6,062 bases of DNA from Akkermansiaceae bacterium UBA7890 (GTDB lineage: Bacteria; Verrucomicrobiota; Verrucomicrobiia; Verrucomicrobiales; Akkermansiaceae). The translations under genes and the position numbers were made by a program. The first letter of the stretch is position 1, and each line of letters starts with the position of its first letter. The notes below the pieces were generated by a model, which was not told where the DNA came from, did no database searches, and saw nothing but the letters and a program-made list of their open reading frames with translations. The stretch spans positions 1 through 6,062 of the forward strand of contig DLRK01000033.1 in NCBI GenBank assembly GCA_002501065.1, in the 5' to 3' direction. Positions 1-6,061 of this stretch are shown in pieces.

Positions 1-1
1 C

Positions 2-232
2 CAGGTCCTGGCCTTCTATGTGAACGAAGAACCCCGCGGGTCGGTCGATCTCACTACCTTCGAGGGCGGAGCCTTTGCCGGCATCCTCAACAACGCCTTT
101 GTTGGCATCGGGGGAGCGGGAGCGGATCGCCTCTGGAGCGACAACTTTCAGGTCGGCGGAGTAATCCCCGAACCGTCCACCGTCCTCCTGGGACTCCTCG
201 GACTCGGTCTCGTGGCCCGTCGCCGGCGCTGA
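2..232 (+). CDS. PEP-CTERM sorting domain protein, 3' end only
   Basis: This is the C-terminal 76 residues of a gene whose start lies left of the window; the frame is open from base 2 to the TGA at 230-232. The tail is a textbook PEP-CTERM signal: the motif PEPS at residues 56-59, a short hydrophobic helix rich in Leu and Gly (about 61-72), and a terminal Arg cluster (73-76). In this family the tail sends exported proteins to an exosortase, which removes it and leaves the protein at the cell surface or in extracellular matrix. The part before it (ending LWSDNFQVGG) looks like the last strands of a beta-sandwich, since a D-N-F/L-x-V ending is common in such proteins, but it is too short to name a fold. 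The GTG at 20 is only an internal Val codon. A strong terminator follows 24 bases after the stop. The sorting tail is certain; the function of the rest is unknown. Confidence 0.88.
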   Translation, partial: QVLAFYVNEEPRGSVDLTTFEGGAFAGILNNAFVGIGGAGADRLWSDNFQVGGVIPEPSTVLLGLLGLGLVARRRR

Positions 233-256
233 TCAGCCCGACCGACTTTGCTCGAT

Positions 257-295
257 CCGCGCGCCCGGCCTCCGAGCGCGCGGTTTTCTTTTTTT
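257..295 (+). terminator. Rho-independent terminator of the PEP-CTERM gene
   Basis: Arms CCGCGCGC (257-264) and GCGCGCGG (276-283) are perfectly complementary over 8 bp, all G-C, with an 11-base loop. They are followed at once by TTTTC and then seven T (284-295). This is the classic intrinsic terminator layout on the plus strand. It lies 24 bases after the stop of the upstream gene and 55 bases before the ATG of the next, so it should separate the two transcription units. It also argues against starting the large gene at the TTG at 248. Confidence 0.9.
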
Positions 296-305
296 GGGAG
301 GGCAT

Positions 306-335
306 TTGCCAAGGCCTGTCTCCCCACTCTATCTT
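306..335 (+). promoter_or_regulatory. Candidate sigma70-type promoter for the large gene
   Basis: TTGCCA (306-311) matches the -35 consensus TTGACA at five of six bases. After an 18-base spacer, TATCTT (330-335) matches TATAAT at four of six. The pair sits just after the terminator, where a promoter for the next gene is expected. If it is used, transcription would begin near 341-343, only about 7-9 bases before the ATG at 350. There is no Shine-Dalgarno-like purine run just before that ATG (the bases are TTCCCCCTCC), which would fit a near-leaderless message. Such short matches are common by chance, so this is a weak call. Confidence 0.3.
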
Positions 336-349
336 GCAGTTCCCCCTCC

Positions 350-3300
350 ATGCAGCTGATTCCCCGAAGCTGGCTCCTCGTCCCCGCCCTCGCCGTTCTG
401 GGCCTCTCAAGTCAGGCTCCCGCCCTCGATGCGGTGGTGAGCTTTAACGAACTCATGTACCACCCGCGCGACGACGAGCTCGAGTGGGTCGAGCTGCACA
501 ACATGATGACGGTCGATGTCGACCTGAGCGATTGGCGCATCTCCGGTGGCATCGACTATCAATTCCCAGCCGGGACCGTAATCGCGGGCGGCGGCCACCT
601 GGTGGTGGAAGGTCTCGCGGGCGGAGCAGGCGCAACCCACGGCCCCTTCCAAGGCAGCCTCAATAACAACGGCGAACGTGTCCGCCTTCGCAACAACAGC
701 GATCGCCTCATGGATGAGATCGACTTCGGGGACAGTGGACGCTGGCCGATCTCCCCGGATGGATCGGGGACCAGCCTCGCCAAGCGCCGCCCCCGCCTCG
801 CCAGCGGCCTCCCCGAGAACTGGACTTCCAGCGGGGTGGCGGGAGGCACTCCGGGATCGGAAAACTTTGGGGACACATCGGTGAAGCTGTTAGAGTTCGA
901 TTCCACCTGGCGCTACGACGAAAGTGGGATTACTCCCCCCGCGGGTTGGGAAGACAGTGCCCACTTGGTCGGGGTGGACGGTTGGGAAGAAGGGCCGGGT
1001 GTCCTGGCAGCCGAACTGAATGCCCTGCCCCTTGCCATCGGCACCAATCTGACACTGCCGGGACTGAATGATCCCTTCGTGCTCACTTACTACTTCGAAA
1101 CCGAATTCACTCTCAGCGCGTCCCAACTCGCCAACCTGCAAGAGCTCAAGCTCCGCCATCTCATCGACGATGGCGCGGTCTTCTACCTCAACGGCGATGA
1201 GGTCTGGCGCTACAAGATGGACCCCGGCCTGATCGCTCCGGATGACACTGCCAATGCCGGAGGTGAGGCTCAGCTCGCCGGGCCGGTCTCCCTTCCCCTG
1301 GGCGACCTCGTGGCAGGAAGTAATCGCTTTTCGGTGGAGGTCCACCAGGCCAGCGACACCAGCAGCGACGTGGTCTTCGGTCTGGAACTGGAAGCGCTCA
1401 TCTCCGGAACGTCGGGAGAATCAGCCGAACTGCTGATCAGCGAAGTCTCCTCCGGTGACTCCCCCCTCTTCTGGGTCGAACTGCACAACCCCAGCGCGGG
1501 CCCGGTCGAGCTCAGCGACTTCGCCCTTGAGAATCCTGCCAACCCCGGGGGAGGAGTGCATGTTCTTGCGGCGGGCTCTCTCGCCTCGGGCGCGCGCCTC
1601 CTCGTGGACGAGACTTCACTGGGCTTTCGCGTCTCCGATGAGGGACGCCTCTTCCTGGAATCTGCTACCGGAGACCGTGTCCTCGATGCCGTGCGCGTGA
1701 AGAACCGGCCTCTCGCCCGCAAGGAGGGCGCCACTGCACAAGATCGCTTTCTCACGCCAAGCGAGACCACTCCGGGCGACTCTAACAGATTCTCGATCGA
1801 GGACGCCATCGTGATCAACGAGATCATGTACCATCATCGTCCACAGCCCAAACGCGAGGCCCAGGCCGCCGGAGTATCCCCGGAGGTAGTTTCAGATTGG
1901 AACGAACCCTGGCGCTACAACCAGTCTGGCAATGATCCCGGCGCCGACTGGGCCCAAAGCGCTCACCCCGTCGGTGGCGACTGGTCCTCCGGGAGCGGAC
2001 TGCTGGGTTTTGACCTGGGCGGGATCTTTCCCCACCCCATTCTCACCAATCTTACCTGGCCGGCCCTCAACAATCCCTATGTGGTGACTTACTACTTCGA
2101 ACGGGAGATCACCCTCACCCAGGATCAGATCAATCGCCTGGAAGAAGTGGAGCTTCGCCATCTCGTCGATGACGGGGCGGTCTTCCATGTCAATGGAGCA
2201 GAGGTCGGACGATTCTGCATGCCGGGGGGCGCAATCGACGCAACCACCGTTGCAACCTGTCCCGCCACCAACGATGCCACCCTGAAGGATCCCCTCGTGG
2301 TCCCGAGTGGAGTCTTCGTGGTGGGCGCCAACCGGATCTCGGTCGAAGTGCATCAAGCCGAGATCGGAAACGCCGACATCATCTTCGGCCTCGAGGTCAC
2401 CGCTATGCTGGTCGATGCCGGAGGCATCCCGTCCCAGGACTACGCCGAGATCGGAGAAGAGTGGATCGAGCTCTACCACCGCGGCACGGAACCGGTGAAC
2501 ATGACTGGCTGGTCTCTCGATGGAACGATCGCCTTTCAGTTTCCGGAAGACACCACCATGTCGCCGGGCGACTACCTGGTAGTCGCCCGGGACCCCAGCG
2601 CGCTGGCCGCCAAATTCCCCGGCATCGCCATCGCCGGCGAGTTCAACGGACGCCTCAACAACGACCAGGGCTATCTCAAACTCGAGGACGCCGTTCAGAA
2701 TCCGGTCGATGAAGTGCACTACTACGACGGTGGCCGTTGGCCCGACACCGCCGACGGGAACGGATCCAGCCTCGAATTGCAGGACTCCAACGCCGACAAC
2801 TTCCTCGCCGAGTCGTGGGCCGCCAGCGACGAATCCGGCCGGGGCAGTTGGCAGAGCTTCACCCATCGCGCCCGCGCCCAGCGTTTTCCCGGGACCGGAG
2901 ATCCCTCCACCTACCACGAGTTCATCTTCGGTCTCCTCGATGCCGGCGAGATTCTCCTCGATGACCTGAGCGTGATTGAAGACCCGGACGGAACTGCGCG
3001 GGAGCTGATCCAGAACGGTGACTTCGAGGGCGATCCCGTGGATACCACCCCGGACCACTGGCGCATGCTCGGCACCCACGGACTACACGGACGCTCGTTG
3101 GTGATCGACGATCCCGACGGCGGCGGCAAGGTCCTCCACGTCGTGGCCACCGGACCGATGTGGCATCAACAAAACCAGGCCGAGATCACCCTCAAGTCCG
3201 GCAACTCTTTCGTCGCGATCAACTCAAACCGGGACTACCAAATCTCCTTCCGCGCCAAGTGGCTCACCGGCAATCCCCTCCTCAATACCCGGCTCTACTT

Positions 3301-5998
3301 CGACCGGGTGGCCAAGACCCATGTCCTGCTCCAGCCCGTTCCTTGCGGCACTCCTGGCACGGCCAATTCCACGGCGATTGCCAACCTGGGACCGAGCACC
3401 GATCAATTCGGACACGCCCCGCTTCGTCCCTCCAGCGGAGCACCCGTCACCATCCAGGGAATTGTCAGCGACCCGGATGGGGTGGCGGCGGTCACTCTTC
3501 ACTGGTCCACCAATGGCACCACCTACAACCAGGTCGCCATGGTCGATGCGGGCGGAGGACTCTTCCAGGGCCAAGTTCCGGGGCAGAGTGCAAACACCAA
3601 GGTGCAGTTCTACCTCGAAGCGGAGGACAGTCTGGGCGCAATGACCACCTTCCCGGCGGCAGGTCGCGAGTCCCGCGCCCTCTACCGGGTGGGAGCCGAA
3701 ACCAGCAGTGCCCATCCCGCCCAGCACCTCGAGATCGTCATGCTCAACTCGGACGAGGCGGTCCTGGGCGCCAACACGAACCTGATGTGCAACCACCGCA
3801 TCGGCGGCACCCTCATCTACGAAGACGAGGTCTTTTACGACGTGCGCGTCCGGCTCAAGGGAAGTCAGCGCGGCCGTCCCGACCTCAACCGGCGCGGGTT
3901 CAGCATTGCCTTCAATGCCGACCAAAAATTCCGCGGGGTCCTTGATTCGATCGGACTGGACCGCTCCGGCGGATGGAAGTTCGGTCGCACCTTCGGCCAG
4001 GACGAAATCCTGATCTGGCACTACCTGAATCGCGCGGGTGGAATTCCCGCCCTGCACAACGACATCGTCTTCCTCGACGCGCCCGGCGTGAGTAACGGCT
4101 CGGCCCAGCTTCAGCTCGCTCGCTTCAGCAATGAATTCCTGGAATCCCAGTTCGCCAATGGAGCCGAAGGGGCCCTTTACAACTACGAGTTGATCTACTA
4201 CCCGACCACCACCACCGGCGGAGTGGAGGGCCTGAAACGACCCAATCCGGACAGCGTGGTCGGCGTGCCGGTGCGGGATCTCGGCGACAACAACGAGGCG
4301 TGGCGTTACTACTTCCAGCTTCGCAACAACCAGGTGAAGGACGACTTTGGCGGGATCATGAGCCTGGGCGAACTCTTCTCCATGGGCAGTAGCGCGATGA
4401 ATGTAAATGCCGACACTGTGATCGATGTCGACCAGTGGTTGCGTTGCTACGCCGGCGTGAGCCTCTCAGCGGTGGGCGACAGTTACTTCGATAACGGGAA
4501 CGCCCATAATGCCCGCTTCTACCACCGTCCCTCTGACGGGCGCATACTCCTCTTTCCTTGGGACATGGACTTTTCCTTCGTTCGCGGGTCGACCTCCAGT
4601 TTGACGATCAACTCGGATCTCACGCGGCTCCTCCAGGATCCTGTCCACAAGCGGCTCTTCTGGGGCCACATGAACGACATCCTCCGCAAATCGTACAGCT
4701 CCGGCTACATGGCGTTCTGGGTCAATCACTACAAAAGCTTCCTGACGGGCCAGGGCAATATCACCACCCTCACCAGCTTCATTCAGCAACGCGCCGCCTA
4801 CGCCACCCAGCAGATCCGGTCAGCGGTGCCCCCGGTCGGTTTCTCGATCACCACCAACGGAGGAAATGCCTTCAACTCGGCGGTCACTCCGGTGCAAGTC
4901 GCCGGAGACGGCTGGATCACAGTTCGGAGCATTCGTCTCGCCGGATCGAACACTCTCCTGCCCGTGACCTGGACCGACCAAAACTCCTGGCAGGTTCAAG
5001 TTCCCCTCGGACCTGGACTCAATGCCGTCACCCTCGAAGCACTCGACTTAGATGGGAATGTGGTCAGCAGCGACACCATCGATGTCACCAACACCGGCAC
5101 GGTAGTGGCCGCCAGCCCCGCGAATTTCGTGCTCACCGAATTGATGTACAACCCCGCCGATCCCAGTGCGGCCGAACTCGCAGCCGGATTTGATGACAAG
5201 GATCAGTTTGAGTTTGCGGAGTTCCAGAACATCAGTGCAGGCCCGGTGGATGCCGGCGGAGTCACCTTCGATGCCGGAATTGAATTCACGATTCCGCCGG
5301 GCACCCAGGTGGCACCCAGCCAACGGGTGGTGCTCGTGGGCAATGCGGCCGCCTTCCAGGAACGCTACGCCGCCCTCTTCCCCTCCGCCACGGTGGTAGG
5401 TAGCTACCAAAGTTCCGGCACCGGCTTCCGCAATCAGGGAGAGCGGATCCACGTCTTGGCCGCCGACGGGCAAACCATCGCGGACTTTTCCTACGATCAG
5501 AATGCGCCCTGGCCGGAGTCGGCCGATGGTAAGGGTTACAGCCTGATCCCGATCGCGCCAGAAGAGCCGAGCGTCGACCTGGCCCTTCCGGAGAATTGGC
5601 GGAGCAGCGCCGCTCTTGGGGGCAACCCCGGCGAGAGCGATGCGATCGACTATGCAACCTGGAGTACTGCCCACGGAAACGTGCAGCCTCTCGAGGACCC
5701 CGAGGGAGATGCCCTGGTGGCGCTCACGGAGTACGTTATCGGAGGAACCCCGCAGGGCCCGGACCCTCACCCCGCCACCGCGATTGATCCCGATGATCTC
5801 ACCCTCTTCTCCACCACCGTGGCGATCGGCGTAGATGATGCCCAACTCGCCGCCGAGAGCTCCAGTGATCTCTTATCCTGGCACCCAGAGAATGTGGTCT
5901 ATGCCGGTTCGGTCAACAACGGGGATGGCACCCGAACCATCTGGCTCCGGCTGAGTGGGACGGACCGCTTCGTCCGACTGCGCCTGACGCTTCGCTAG
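350..5998 (+). CDS. Giant secreted lamin-tail / CotH kinase-like multidomain protein
   Basis: Encodes 1882 residues, about 200 kDa. The ATG at 350 is chosen because a clean signal peptide follows directly (basic R6, hydrophobic core 8-19, A-P-A at 23-25 as likely cleavage site); the frame stays open back to 248, but that stretch overlaps the terminator and lacks signal-peptide character. Domains in order: LTD1 (29-172), beta-sandwich A (187-351), LTD2 (360-479), LTD3 (486-1006, interrupted by beta-sandwich B at 521-687 and a carbohydrate-binding-like module at 834-991), Ig-like (1031-1115), CotH kinase-like (1126-1490), Ig-like (1497-1584), LTD4 (1594-1764), C-terminal domain (1765-1882). There is no transmembrane segment after the signal peptide and only five cysteines in the mature chain, so it probably works outside the cytoplasm as an adhesive or surface protein carrying a possible kinase. 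Substrate and partners are unknown. Similar LTD-CotH proteins are numerous in Verrucomicrobia and Planctomycetes; none has a function I can state securely. Confidence 0.93.
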   Translation: MQLIPRSWLLVPALAVLGLSSQAPALDAVVSFNELMYHPRDDELEWVELHNMMTVDVDLSDWRISGGIDYQFPAGTVIAGGGHLVVEGLAGGAGATHGPFQGSLNNNGERVRLRNNSDRLMDEIDFGDSGRWPISPDGSGTSLAKRRPRLASGLPENWTSSGVAGGTPGSENFGDTSVKLLEFDSTWRYDESGITPPAGWEDSAHLVGVDGWEEGPGVLAAELNALPLAIGTNLTLPGLNDPFVLTYYFETEFTLSASQLANLQELKLRHLIDDGAVFYLNGDEVWRYKMDPGLIAPDDTANAGGEAQLAGPVSLPLGDLVAGSNRFSVEVHQASDTSSDVVFGLELEALISGTSGESAELLISEVSSGDSPLFWVELHNPSAGPVELSDFALENPANPGGGVHVLAAGSLASGARLLVDETSLGFRVSDEGRLFLESATGDRVLDAVRVKNRPLARKEGATAQDRFLTPSETTPGDSNRFSIEDAIVINEIMYHHRPQPKREAQAAGVSPEVVSDWNEPWRYNQSGNDPGADWAQSAHPVGGDWSSGSGLLGFDLGGIFPHPILTNLTWPALNNPYVVTYYFEREITLTQDQINRLEEVELRHLVDDGAVFHVNGAEVGRFCMPGGAIDATTVATCPATNDATLKDPLVVPSGVFVVGANRISVEVHQAEIGNADIIFGLEVTAMLVDAGGIPSQDYAEIGEEWIELYHRGTEPVNMTGWSLDGTIAFQFPEDTTMSPGDYLVVARDPSALAAKFPGIAIAGEFNGRLNNDQGYLKLEDAVQNPVDEVHYYDGGRWPDTADGNGSSLELQDSNADNFLAESWAASDESGRGSWQSFTHRARAQRFPGTGDPSTYHEFIFGLLDAGEILLDDLSVIEDPDGTARELIQNGDFEGDPVDTTPDHWRMLGTHGLHGRSLVIDDPDGGGKVLHVVATGPMWHQQNQAEITLKSGNSFVAINSNRDYQISFRAKWLTGNPLLNTRLYFDRVAKTHVLLQPVPCGTPGTANSTAIANLGPSTDQFGHAPLRPSSGAPVTIQGIVSDPDGVAAVTLHWSTNGTTYNQVAMVDAGGGLFQGQVPGQSANTKVQFYLEAEDSLGAMTTFPAAGRESRALYRVGAETSSAHPAQHLEIVMLNSDEAVLGANTNLMCNHRIGGTLIYEDEVFYDVRVRLKGSQRGRPDLNRRGFSIAFNADQKFRGVLDSIGLDRSGGWKFGRTFGQDEILIWHYLNRAGGIPALHNDIVFLDAPGVSNGSAQLQLARFSNEFLESQFANGAEGALYNYELIYYPTTTTGGVEGLKRPNPDSVVGVPVRDLGDNNEAWRYYFQLRNNQVKDDFGGIMSLGELFSMGSSAMNVNADTVIDVDQWLRCYAGVSLSAVGDSYFDNGNAHNARFYHRPSDGRILLFPWDMDFSFVRGSTSSLTINSDLTRLLQDPVHKRLFWGHMNDILRKSYSSGYMAFWVNHYKSFLTGQGNITTLTSFIQQRAAYATQQIRSAVPPVGFSITTNGGNAFNSAVTPVQVAGDGWITVRSIRLAGSNTLLPVTWTDQNSWQVQVPLGPGLNAVTLEALDLDGNVVSSDTIDVTNTGTVVAASPANFVLTELMYNPADPSAAELAAGFDDKDQFEFAEFQNISAGPVDAGGVTFDAGIEFTIPPGTQVAPSQRVVLVGNAAAFQERYAALFPSATVVGSYQSSGTGFRNQGERIHVLAADGQTIADFSYDQNAPWPESADGKGYSLIPIAPEEPSVDLALPENWRSSAALGGNPGESDAIDYATWSTAHGNVQPLEDPEGDALVALTEYVIGGTPQGPDPHPATAIDPDDLTLFSTTVAIGVDDAQLAAESSSDLLSWHPENVVYAGSVNNGDGTRTIWLRLSGTDRFVRLRLTLR
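434..865 (+). other. Lamin-tail domain 1 (residues 29-172)
   Basis: This shows the full bacterial LTD pattern: first strand FNELMYHP, then EWVELHN after a tight loop, LSDWRISGG, the Asn-rich turn SLNNNGERVRLRN, the signature WPISPDGSGTSL starting at W132, and the closing GTPGSEN at 166-172. LTDs are Ig-like beta folds found in nuclear lamins and in many exported bacterial proteins, where they are thought to bind other macromolecules. This is the uninterrupted reference copy for judging the others in the protein. Confidence 0.85.
908..1402 (+). repeat. Beta-sandwich module, copy A (residues 187-351)
   Basis: This module of about 165 residues starts at WRYDESG (W187) and ends at FGLELEALI. It is paralogous to residues 521-687. 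Between T232-Y288 and T566-F622 I count 35 identities in 57 aligned positions with no gap, including TYYFE, LRHL and DDGAVF; SVEVHQA (328-334) and FGLE also recur. The start of the module lies at an offset of 334 residues and the end at 336, so only about two residues of net gap are needed. Alternating strands and the NG turn suggest a galactose-binding-like jelly roll, but no ligand site can be read. Modules with this W-R-Y opening occur repeatedly in large verrucomicrobial secreted proteins. Confidence 0.75.
1427..1786 (+). other. Lamin-tail domain 2, short and divergent (residues 360-479)
   Basis: Recognised by LLISEVSSG followed by FWVELHNPSAGPVELSDF and by the closing TTPGDSN at 473-479, matching the closing motifs of the other LTDs. 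It lacks the W-P-x-x-x-D-G-x-G-x-S-L signature of copies 1, 3 and 4; at that place it has RPLARKEGATAQDRF. At about 120 residues it is shorter than LTD1 (about 144), and it may be a degenerate or specialised copy. Confidence 0.65.
1910..2410 (+). repeat. Beta-sandwich module, copy B (residues 521-687)
   Basis: Second copy of the module at 187-351, opening with WRYNQSG (W521) and closing with FGLEVTAML. Unlike copy A, which follows a complete LTD, this copy lies between the first and second strands of LTD3. It also carries two cysteines (C623 and C637) in a loop where copy A has none. Nucleotide similarity is patchy (for example ACTTACTACTTCGAA is shared), so the duplication is old rather than recent. 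Confidence 0.75.
2564..2590. repeat. Perfect 13-bp-arm palindrome inside the coding region
   Basis: Left arm CCGGGCGACTACC (2564-2576) and right arm GGTAGTCGCCCGG (2578-2590) are exact reverse complements, separated by one T at 2577. The site lies within LTD3, in the codons for PGDYLVVAR, a conserved strand of the domain. No T-run follows, so it is not an intrinsic terminator. It could be a protein-binding site, a cruciform or mRNA hairpin, or a coincidence of codon choice. Confidence 0.85.
2849..3322 (+). other. Carbohydrate-binding-like jelly roll, strands apparently permuted (residues 834-991)
   Basis: The segment ELIQNGDFEG (885-894), a tryptophan shortly after it, and YQISFRAKWL and NTRLYFD further on resemble the first part of CBM4/9-type galactose-binding-like domains. 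The strand that normally ends such domains (F-x-F-G-L-L-x-A-G-E-I-L-L-D-D-L-S-V, with D871-D872) lies before NGDFEG rather than after it, preceded by a W-Q-S-F-T segment at 834. The module sits between the body and the closing motif of LTD3. Ligand binding is not established. Confidence 0.55.
3725..4820 (+). other. CotH kinase-like domain (residues 1126-1490)
   Basis: About 365 residues matching the CotH family, atypical protein kinases known from the Bacillus spore-coat protein CotH. Visible family motifs: VRVRLKGS (1165-1172) with K1170 and G1171 in the N-lobe; GFSIAF (1183-1188) followed by F-R-G; GDSYFDNGNAHNARFY (1376-1391), which holds the likely catalytic-loop Asp (D1377 or D1381) and the conserved Asn before the Y-x-R/H-P strand; and PWDMDFSF (1403-1410), the W-D-x-D motif whose aspartates are expected to bind metal. 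None of the recognisable motifs is missing, so kinase activity is possible. Exported bacterial CotH domains are poorly characterised and the target is unknown. Confidence 0.8.
5129..5641 (+). other. Lamin-tail domain 4 (residues 1594-1764)
   Basis: This is a complete LTD after the kinase-like domain: first strand LTELMYNPADP, then FEFAEFQNISAGPVDAGG, the Phe/Pro strand FTIPPGTQVAPSQRVVLVG, WPESADGKGYSL starting at W1721, and closing GNPGESD at 1758-1764. The loop between the first two strands is about 15 residues longer than in LTD1 and Asp-rich (GFDDKDQ). An LTD on each side of the CotH domain is a usual layout in these large proteins. Confidence 0.8.
5642..5995 (+). other. C-terminal domain with EF-hand-like loop (residues 1765-1882)
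   Basis: DPEGDALVALTE (1783-1794) places D, E, D and a final E at loop positions 1, 3, 5 and 12, as in a dockerin or EF-hand calcium loop, and is followed by YVIGGTP. Then come a beta segment with ESSSDLLSWHPE and a final RFVRLRLTLR. This order is common at the ends of large exported verrucomicrobial proteins. The usual Gly at loop position 6 is Ala1788, so binding may be weak. There is no PEP-CTERM, LPxTG or membrane anchor, so how the protein is retained is unclear. Confidence 0.6.
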
Positions 5999-6039
5999 CG
6001 CCCGCTCCGCTCCGGTGAGATGCCGGCTGCGGGGAGAGC

Positions 6040-6061
6040 TGGTCCCCTTGTGGTCCCCTTG
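6040..6061. repeat. Tandem 11-bp repeat, two copies, cut by window edge
   Basis: TGGTCCCCTTG occurs twice in a row without mismatch (6040-6050 and 6051-6061), and base 6062 is T, the first base of a possible third copy. It lies 41 bases after the stop of the large gene, in a 64-base stretch with no coding signal that I can see. The array may continue to the right. Confidence 0.8.

Larger units (their letters stand above)
1805..3367 (+). other. Lamin-tail domain 3, interrupted twice (residues 486-1006)
   Basis: The first strand, IVINEIMYHHRP, is at 487-498. The rest of the domain resumes only at 697, with EEWIELYHRGTEPVNMTGW, the LNNDQGYLKL turn and WPDTADGNGSSLEL starting at W797. The usual closing motif appears later still, as CGTPGTAN at 999-1006. 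Beta-sandwich B fills the first gap and a carbohydrate-binding-like module the second. Both gaps fall in loops that are short in LTD1. The assignment of each fragment is by motif match to LTD1 and LTD4; that they fold together is an inference. Confidence 0.65.

Noticed and set aside
248..349. Earlier TTG start giving 34 more residues on the large protein
   Set aside because: The extension runs through the terminator hairpin and T-run, and would bury a well-formed signal peptide that begins at the ATG at 350.
1892..3079. 395-codon open frame on the minus strand
   Set aside because: It lies wholly opposite the strongly supported large gene. Its translation has no recognisable domain, and long antisense open frames are expected in GC-rich coding DNA.
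3160..3945. 261-codon plus-strand frame overlapping the large gene
   Set aside because: Rich in Arg, Pro, Gln and His with no domain pattern, while the overlapped frame encodes clear domains throughout.
4036..4055. Short inverted repeat GCGGG ... CCCGC inside the CotH coding region
   Set aside because: A 5-bp G-C stem is expected often by chance at this base composition.
3224..4057. 277-codon open frame on the minus strand
   Set aside because: Antisense to the Ig-like and CotH regions, with no motif and no start context; treated as a shadow frame.
5048..5845. 265-codon open frame on the minus strand
   Set aside because: Antisense to LTD4 and the C-terminal domain, with no recognisable family and composition typical of a mirrored GC-rich gene.
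6001..6033. Possible hairpin after the large gene (CCCGC with GCGGG, inner CCGG with CCGG)
   Set aside because: Stems are only 4-5 bp with a poorly paired middle, and no T-run follows; too weak to call a terminator.
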